DNA of 63,563 nucleotides from Streptomyces sp. CBMA156 (lineage in GTDB: Bacteria; Actinomycetota; Actinomycetes; Streptomycetales; Streptomycetaceae), in assembly GCF_014596515.1 (NCBI RefSeq), contig NZ_MSJQ01000277.1, positions 1 to 63,563 of the forward strand. Direction: 5' to 3'. Positions within the stretch are counted from its first letter, which is position 1. Each line of letters opens with the position of its first letter. The notes beneath the pieces are model-generated. The model was not told the origin of the DNA and ran no database searches. It worked only from the letters and a program-made list of their open reading frames with translations. A program made the position numbers and the translations under genes. Shown one piece after another: positions 59,526 through 63,563 of this stretch.

Positions 59526-60442
59526 AGGACTACGACCTGGAGGAGGAGCTGGCCGCGGCCATGCTCGACCGTTCACGGCAGGAACCGCCGCGCGGCTACG
59601 ACGTCGACGACCTCATCGGGTCGATACGGCGGCGCCGTCGGCGCCTGCGGGCAGGTGCGGCGGCGGCCGTGGTGATCGTGGCCCTGGGCGCCGGCTTCGC
59701 GTCCCGAGCGGATCACGACCGCGCCTCGGTGCCCGTACAGGCGTCGACCGCGTCGCGTGCCGGCACGCCTCCTTCGTCACCGCCCGTCGGGCCGCCCACG
59801 GCTTCGGCCTCGGCCTCGAAGCCGGCCTCCCCTGCCGCCCCGGCCCGGACGGCGAACGCCCTGTTCCTCGCTGCCCTGCGCTACCAGAATCCGGCCACCC
59901 GCTCCGAGGTGGATCCGGCAGAGGTGGCGGCGTTGTTCGCCGACGAGTCCACGTACCAAAGGATTTGGGGCGCCGACTCCCGCGGTGTGACCTGCGGCGC
60001 CTTGGCCGACGGCGTGCTGGCGGCGGGTGCGGTCCTGCTGTACCGGGGAACCGAACGGCTCGACCGGGCCCCTTCCCTGGGCTTCGACGGGGCCACGGGG
60101 AAAGTGACCGACCTGACCTGTGCAACGGTCGCCGGAGACAGCAAGGGGGACGACCCCACGGTCTCCGGCTTCTACGGCGGGCTGGTAGCAGCTGCCAAGT
60201 CCGGTGACTCCACGGCGATGGCCAGGCTCGGGAAGCAGTTCGTGACCGAAGACCTTCGATCCGACCAGGGCCAGGGCCCGACCGCCGGCACCTGCTCCTT
60301 CACCACTCCCCCTTTCTGGCTCGCCGACAACCCCTCGTCCGGAACTCTCACCCACGGATGGACCGTGAACCTCGGCGGCCACCACGGCTTCCCGATCGAG
60401 ATCGACGAGGAAGCGAAGATCTCCGGATCCTGCGGCGGGTGA
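59522..60442 (+). CDS. Membrane-anchored anti-sigma-like protein
   Basis: A 306-residue partner of the sigma factor. The N-terminal cytoplasmic part (KDYDLEEELAAAMLDRSRQE, GYDVDDLIGSIRRRRRR) would bind the sigma factor. One membrane segment follows at about 42-60 (AGAAAAVVIVALGAGFAS), then a Ser/Pro/Ala-rich linker and an extracellular domain of about 200 residues with several Cys (GVTCGALADGVLAAGAVLL, DLTCATVAGD, GTCSFTTPPFWLADN, ISGSCGG). GTG 59522 overlaps the sigma factor stop. No zinc (H-x3-C-x2-C) anti-sigma motif is present. The external domain may sense wall or envelope signals. Confidence 0.8.
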   Translation: MKDYDLEEELAAAMLDRSRQEPPRGYDVDDLIGSIRRRRRRLRAGAAAAVVIVALGAGFASRADHDRASVPVQASTASRAGTPPSSPPVGPPTASASASKPASPAAPARTANALFLAALRYQNPATRSEVDPAEVAALFADESTYQRIWGADSRGVTCGALADGVLAAGAVLLYRGTERLDRAPSLGFDGATGKVTDLTCATVAGDSKGDDPTVSGFYGGLVAAAKSGDSTAMARLGKQFVTEDLRSDQGQGPTAGTCSFTTPPFWLADNPSSGTLTHGWTVNLGGHHGFPIEIDEEAKISGSCGG

Positions 60443-60586
60443 GCCGGCGGTGAGCCGCACCGGCCGCCGCTGAGGCGGACGACACCGGACCGGGCGCGCA
60501 CGGAGGCCCGCCCGGAAACCCCCGCACGCCCTGACATGACAACAGGCGATGTCCGCGTGCCCGGACGTCGGAAAGCGAGTGCCCGT

Positions 60587-61489
60587 ATGAAGCACCGGAC
60601 AGCCTTCGTCATACCCCTGCTCGTGGGCGCCGCCATGGCGGCCCACCTCCTGACTCCGGCCCCGGGCCTCGCCGAGGGCGCCCCTCCCGGCCCACCACCG
60701 GCGTCGACCCCGTCGGCACCGGACACCCTCTCCGGGCAAGAGCCCGCCACCGCGGGTGCGACAACGCCGGAGCAGGCCGTGCGCCTCGCGCTCGACAGGC
60801 TCGGGGTGCACCACGGCCGGTACGCTCTCGCCGTCGAGGACCTCACCTCGGGACGCTCGGCCGCCTACGGTTCGTCCACCGGGACCTTCACCTCCGCGAG
60901 CATCATCAAAGTCGACATCCTGGCCGCCCTGCTGCTGCAGACACAGGACCGCGGGGGCCGACTCAGCTCCGCTCAGCGACAGCTGGCCTCCGACATGATC
61001 CGCGTCAGCGACAACGACGCGGCGCAGAAGCTCTGGATCGACATCGGCAGACGCCGAGGTCTGGACGCGGCCAACGCCCGGCTCGGACTCACCCCGGCCC
61101 ACGCCGGCCAGAGCGGACCCTGGGGACTGACCCGGACCACGGCCGGTGACCAGATCTCCCTCCTGAAGGCCGTGTTCACACAGGACTCCCCCTTGGACGC
61201 CGCCTCCCGGTCGTACCTGCGGACCCTCATGAGCGCCATCACCGACGGACAGAACTGGGGCGTCGGCGCGGCGGGAACGCCCGGCGACCTGCCCGTACTC
61301 AAGAACGGCTGGCTCCCGGACGGGACGCCTCAGCCATGGGTCGTCAACAGCATGGGCATCGTCGAACGCGCGGGACACACGCTGCTCGTCGTCGTGCTCA
61401 CCGACGGTCAGCCCACGCGGGAGGCCGGCATCGCGCTCATCGAGCAGGCCGCGGCGACCGCGGTCGAGACGCTGGTACGCACCCCCTGA
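60587..61489 (+). CDS. Exported class A beta-lactamase-fold serine hydrolase
   Basis: A protein of about 300 residues. The signal peptide is KHRTAFVIPLLVGAAMAAHL from ATG 60587 (an in-frame ATG lies at 60536). Motifs in order are S-x-x-K in ASIIKVDILAALLLQ, S-D-N in MIRVSDNDAAQKLWID and K-x-G in LPVLKNGWLPDG. The Glu166-type omega-loop signature of true class A beta-lactamases is not obvious. It may be a DD-peptidase-like or beta-lactamase-like enzyme of the wall. It follows the ECF sigma/anti-sigma pair by about 145 bases. Confidence 0.82.
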   Translation: MKHRTAFVIPLLVGAAMAAHLLTPAPGLAEGAPPGPPPASTPSAPDTLSGQEPATAGATTPEQAVRLALDRLGVHHGRYALAVEDLTSGRSAAYGSSTGTFTSASIIKVDILAALLLQTQDRGGRLSSAQRQLASDMIRVSDNDAAQKLWIDIGRRRGLDAANARLGLTPAHAGQSGPWGLTRTTAGDQISLLKAVFTQDSPLDAASRSYLRTLMSAITDGQNWGVGAAGTPGDLPVLKNGWLPDGTPQPWVVNSMGIVERAGHTLLVVVLTDGQPTREAGIALIEQAAATAVETLVRTP

Positions 61490-61490
61490 C

Positions 61491-61886
61491 AACCGGGCTT
61501 CGGAGGCGGGGATCGACATCGGCGCGGACGGCTCGGTGTCGGTGGGGGACGGCTTCCGGGAGCTGGAGGACGCCTGGATGGCGGGGATCGCGGCCATGGT
61601 CCGCGCCGGGGCCCGGGTGATCGTGGACGAGGTCTTCCCCGGCGGGTCCGCCTCCCAGCAGCGATGGCAGCGGGCCCTGGCGGGCATCGAGGTGCTCTGG
61701 GTCGGTGTGCGGTGCGAGGCGGAGATCGCGGCGTGGCGCGAGGTCACCCGGGGCGATCGGGTCACGGGGATGGCCGAGGCCCAGGCCGAGGCCGTCCACC
61801 AGGGGGTGCGCTACGACCTGGAGGTGGACGCGGCCGGTGCCGAGTCCGTGGAGTGCGCGCGGTCGATCGCGGCGCGGCGCGGCTGA
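61491..61886 (+). pseudogene. Chloramphenicol phosphotransferase-like protein, 5'-truncated
   Basis: The frame reads GIDIGADGSVSVGDGFRELE, AGIAAMVRAGARVIVDEVFP, ALAGIEVLWVGVRCEAEIAA and RGDRVTGMAEAQAEAVHQGV. It matches the C-terminal two-thirds of the CPT kinase family (catalytic Asp in VIVDEVF, R-x-x-RGDR region). The N-terminal P-loop (GxxxxGKS) is missing, and the frame begins directly after the stop of the preceding gene. GTG 61536 is an in-frame start, but the product would lack ATP binding. It is a likely inactive remnant. Confidence 0.7.
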
Positions 61887-62209
61887 CCCGCACGGCCCTC
61901 CCCTGGGCCGCCGGAAGGACCTGCCACGGCCGCCCCGGCAGGTGATCGCGCTCCGGCCGGCCGCGCACCACGATGACGGACGGAGGCCGGGTGGACGGAG
62001 ACCGGGTGGACGGCGGGCACCACGTGCGGGACCGCGCTCAGGCAGAGCTCGGCCGCAGTGCCCGGATCCGGTGCGGCGCAGGGCCTCCCCGAGGGCGGGC
62101 AGATCGGCCGTCACGCAGTCGTCGACCGCCGCGTCCGACATCTCGGATCTGGTGAACTCGCCTGATCCGCACGGTCCTTGAGGTCCCCTTTGATGGTCAG
62201 GGGCGGGCG
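61887..62209. other. Intergenic region without a supported gene
   Basis: About 320 bases between the CPT-like remnant and the terminator of the secreted protein. A leftward frame beginning at ATG 62141 (SDAAVDDCVTADLPALGEAL) looks protein-like for about 25 codons only and then degenerates; I treat it as debris. Confidence 0.3.
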
Positions 62210-62241
62210 CGGGCCCGGGGCGGTGGTGCGCCCCGGGCCCG
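62210..62241 (-). terminator. Terminator of the secreted repeat protein gene
   Basis: A 12-bp stem (62210-62221 with 62230-62241, GC only) with an 8-base loop lies 12 bases beyond the stop codon of the leftward gene. Confidence 0.75.
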
Positions 62242-62253
62242 GCCGCCGGCGGG

Positions 62254-63387
62254 TCAGGACGCCGAGGTGTACGCGGTGAAGAAGCGGGACGGGAGCGGCG
62301 AACCGGAGGCGTTGAAGCAGATCGGGTACAGGTTCACCGTGCCGGCGCTGCGGTTCCACGGGGCGGCCAGGGTGCAGTGGTCCGGACCGGGGCCGAAGGC
62401 CGTCACCTGCGCGGTGTCCGGGGGCACGGCGATGTTCGGCAGGTTGACGGTGTAGGGGACGGAGCCGGCGAGCGTGTTGGCCGCGCCGGAGGAGTTGAAG
62501 CTGGTCGCGGCGGGCACCCCGCCGTTGAACCACAGGTAGCCGTAGGACTTGGGCGGCAGGGCCGGCCCGTGCACGGCCCGCTTCTCCGAGTAGCTCAGCG
62601 TCCAGCGGGTGTCGTACAGGACGTTGCCCGCGTTGTAGCAGTTGACGATGACGGTCTGGCCGGTCGGGGACGGCGACCAGTCGGCGACCTTGCAGCGCGC
62701 GCCGTTGACCGCGTCGACGGCGGTGACCTCCAGGTTGCCAGCCGGGGTGGACTGGCCCAGGCCCGGCAGCCAGACCTTCCAGACGCCGGTGCCGCCGGAG
62801 CCGACGGCGTTGGTGCCACCGGTCGAGTTGTACTGGGCGGCCACCGATCCGGTCGGGTTGGCGAAGACGTAGCCGTAGCCGCCGACGGCCGGGGACGGCA
62901 CTCCGCTGCTGGTGGTGTAGAGGACGGTGAAGCGGTTGTCCTCGGGCGCCCCGCCCGTGCGGTAGCAGCCGACGGCGACGTCCTGGCCGGAGCCCGCGGT
63001 GGCCCAGCCCCTGACCTGGCACCAGGAGCCGGTGCGGGCGACGGCGGTGACGTGCGCGATGCCGCCGGGACCCGCGATCAGCGGGAAGTGCACGACGTAG
63101 GAGCCGGTGCCGACCTTGTCGACCTTCACCGGGTTGGAGGCCGGCGAGGGCCAGCTGCCCCACTGGCGGGTGGTGTCGGGGACGTACCCCGGCGACGGCG
63201 TCGGGTTGTCGAGGTAGGCGAAGCCCCAGCGGTCGGGGACGGCGGCGTACGCCGGGCCGGTGGCCGGGAGGCCGACGCCCACGAGGGCGGCCAGCACGGC
63301 GAGGACGAGCGGCAGGGCGCGGACGGCGCGGAACGCGCGGTCCGCGGGGACGGGTCTGACCGGTGGAACGTCGGTGCCGGCGTGCAT
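62254..63387 (-). CDS. Secreted protein with three repeated beta domains
   Basis: A 377-residue secreted protein. A signal peptide of about 48 residues has a long n-region (RALPLVLAVLAALVGVGLPA, cleavage near AYA). Three repeats of about 105 residues follow. Each has a W/Y-rich GF.YL.NP/YGYVFAN/YGYLWFN start and a hydrophobic V.LP/FPLI strand. Each then has an AVTA/VTAFG strand with a Cys (SWCQVRGW, ARCKVADW, DHCTLAAPW) and ends with a second Cys (VAVGCYRTGG, VIVNCYNAGN, YPICFNASG) followed by FTVLY/WTLSY/FFTAY. The paired Cys suggest disulphides. Proteins of this pattern occur in Streptomyces without known function. It is transcribed leftward with its own terminator. Confidence 0.78.
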   Translation of the reverse strand: MHAGTDVPPVRPVPADRAFRAVRALPLVLAVLAALVGVGLPATGPAYAAVPDRWGFAYLDNPTPSPGYVPDTTRQWGSWPSPASNPVKVDKVGTGSYVVHFPLIAGPGGIAHVTAVARTGSWCQVRGWATAGSGQDVAVGCYRTGGAPEDNRFTVLYTTSSGVPSPAVGGYGYVFANPTGSVAAQYNSTGGTNAVGSGGTGVWKVWLPGLGQSTPAGNLEVTAVDAVNGARCKVADWSPSPTGQTVIVNCYNAGNVLYDTRWTLSYSEKRAVHGPALPPKSYGYLWFNGGVPAATSFNSSGAANTLAGSVPYTVNLPNIAVPPDTAQVTAFGPGPDHCTLAAPWNRSAGTVNLYPICFNASGSPLPSRFFTAYTSAS

Positions 63388-63563
63388 GGGCGTACCCCTC
63401 GGGTGTGGGTGGTCACGGGCGGCCTGCGCGGTGGTGCCCGCCCTGCTGCTGCGCTCGTGCCCGGGGTGAGCCGGGCACGCGGCGGCCGGCGGGGCGACCG
63501 GTCCGTCAGGGAGGGGACCGGTGCCGCCCGGTGCCGGCCGGCAGGGGCGGGGTCGGGGGTCAG
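63388..63563. other. Upstream region of the secreted repeat protein, window edge
   Basis: The last 176 bases are GC-rich and hold no supported gene. GAGGGGTACGCCC next to the start (read leftward) supplies the ribosome binding site. Any promoter is not distinguishable. Confidence 0.3.

Noticed and set aside
61437..62141. Minus-strand gene from ATG 62141
   Set aside because: Protein-like for only about 25 codons, then Arg/Gly/Pro-rich and overlapping the CPT-like remnant.
1..63563. CRISPR arrays, tRNA and rRNA genes
   Set aside because: No spaced repeat array, no cloverleaf with a TTCGANNC loop and no rRNA-like segment was noticed by eye.

Overview
The window is very GC-rich, uses GTG starts and purine-rich ribosome binding sites freely, and carries actinomycete gene families (Tap/Tpg, DUF5302, ECF sigma/anti-sigma, a killer-toxin-like crystallin, many secreted proteins). 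It looks like a Streptomyces or Kitasatospora-type actinomycete. The first 360 bases hold about eleven short perfect palindromes with three-base loops, which is the texture of a Streptomyces telomere. A terminal-type helicase reads away from that edge, and a tap-tpg operon (telomere replication) lies at 9.2-12.9 kb. Base 1 is therefore probably at or very near the end of a linear chromosome or linear plasmid.

0-13 kb is a subtelomeric block: hairpin array, helicase with helicase-associated C-terminus, a tandem-HNH protein, a coupled UvrD helicase plus OLD-family nuclease pair that resembles the Gabija anti-phage system, and a three-gene operon ending in tap and tpg. 13-21.2 kb is mobile-element debris and small accessory genes: an IstB remnant with IS-end repeats, two GIY-YIG-like proteins (one frameshifted, one with four zinc-ribbon repeats), an MFS exporter with a divergent MerR regulator, and two transposase-less cassettes with related TGTCCCG...CGGGACA ends. 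One cassette carries TetR, SnoaL-like and TfoX-like genes; the other carries a HEAT-repeat protein and is flanked by a 5-bp target duplication.

22-33 kb is a nitrogen block: a DUF2776 membrane protein, an Amt ammonium transporter with an unusual Glu at the first twin-His position, and a urease operon transcribed leftward (urea transporter, ureA, a His-tailed CbiX/SirB-like chelatase, ureB, ureC, ureF, ureG, ureD, amt). No ureE is visible. Two fluC/crcB fluoride channel genes diverge from it. 33-44 kb has serine hydrolases, secreted proteins (HExxH protease with ricin-type lectin tail, killer-toxin-like crystallin), several gene remnants including an HNH nuclease gene whose two ends lie about 2.3 kb apart, a TPR membrane protein, DUF5302 and a NarL-type two-component pair.

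45.8-49.9 kb holds the most striking set: a membrane-anchored TIR protein, a TIR-TIR-GUN4 protein and a large SPFH/band-7 membrane protein, with overlapping or nearly touching reading frames. I infer a membrane-associated defence or stress-signalling system. The rest (50-63.5 kb) contains an M48 peptidase, a decayed gene, an MMPL-kinase-regulator operon, a serine hydrolase-MerR pair, an ECF sigma/anti-sigma pair, a class A beta-lactamase-fold protein, a truncated chloramphenicol phosphotransferase-like gene and a secreted repeat protein. No tRNA, rRNA or CRISPR array was seen.
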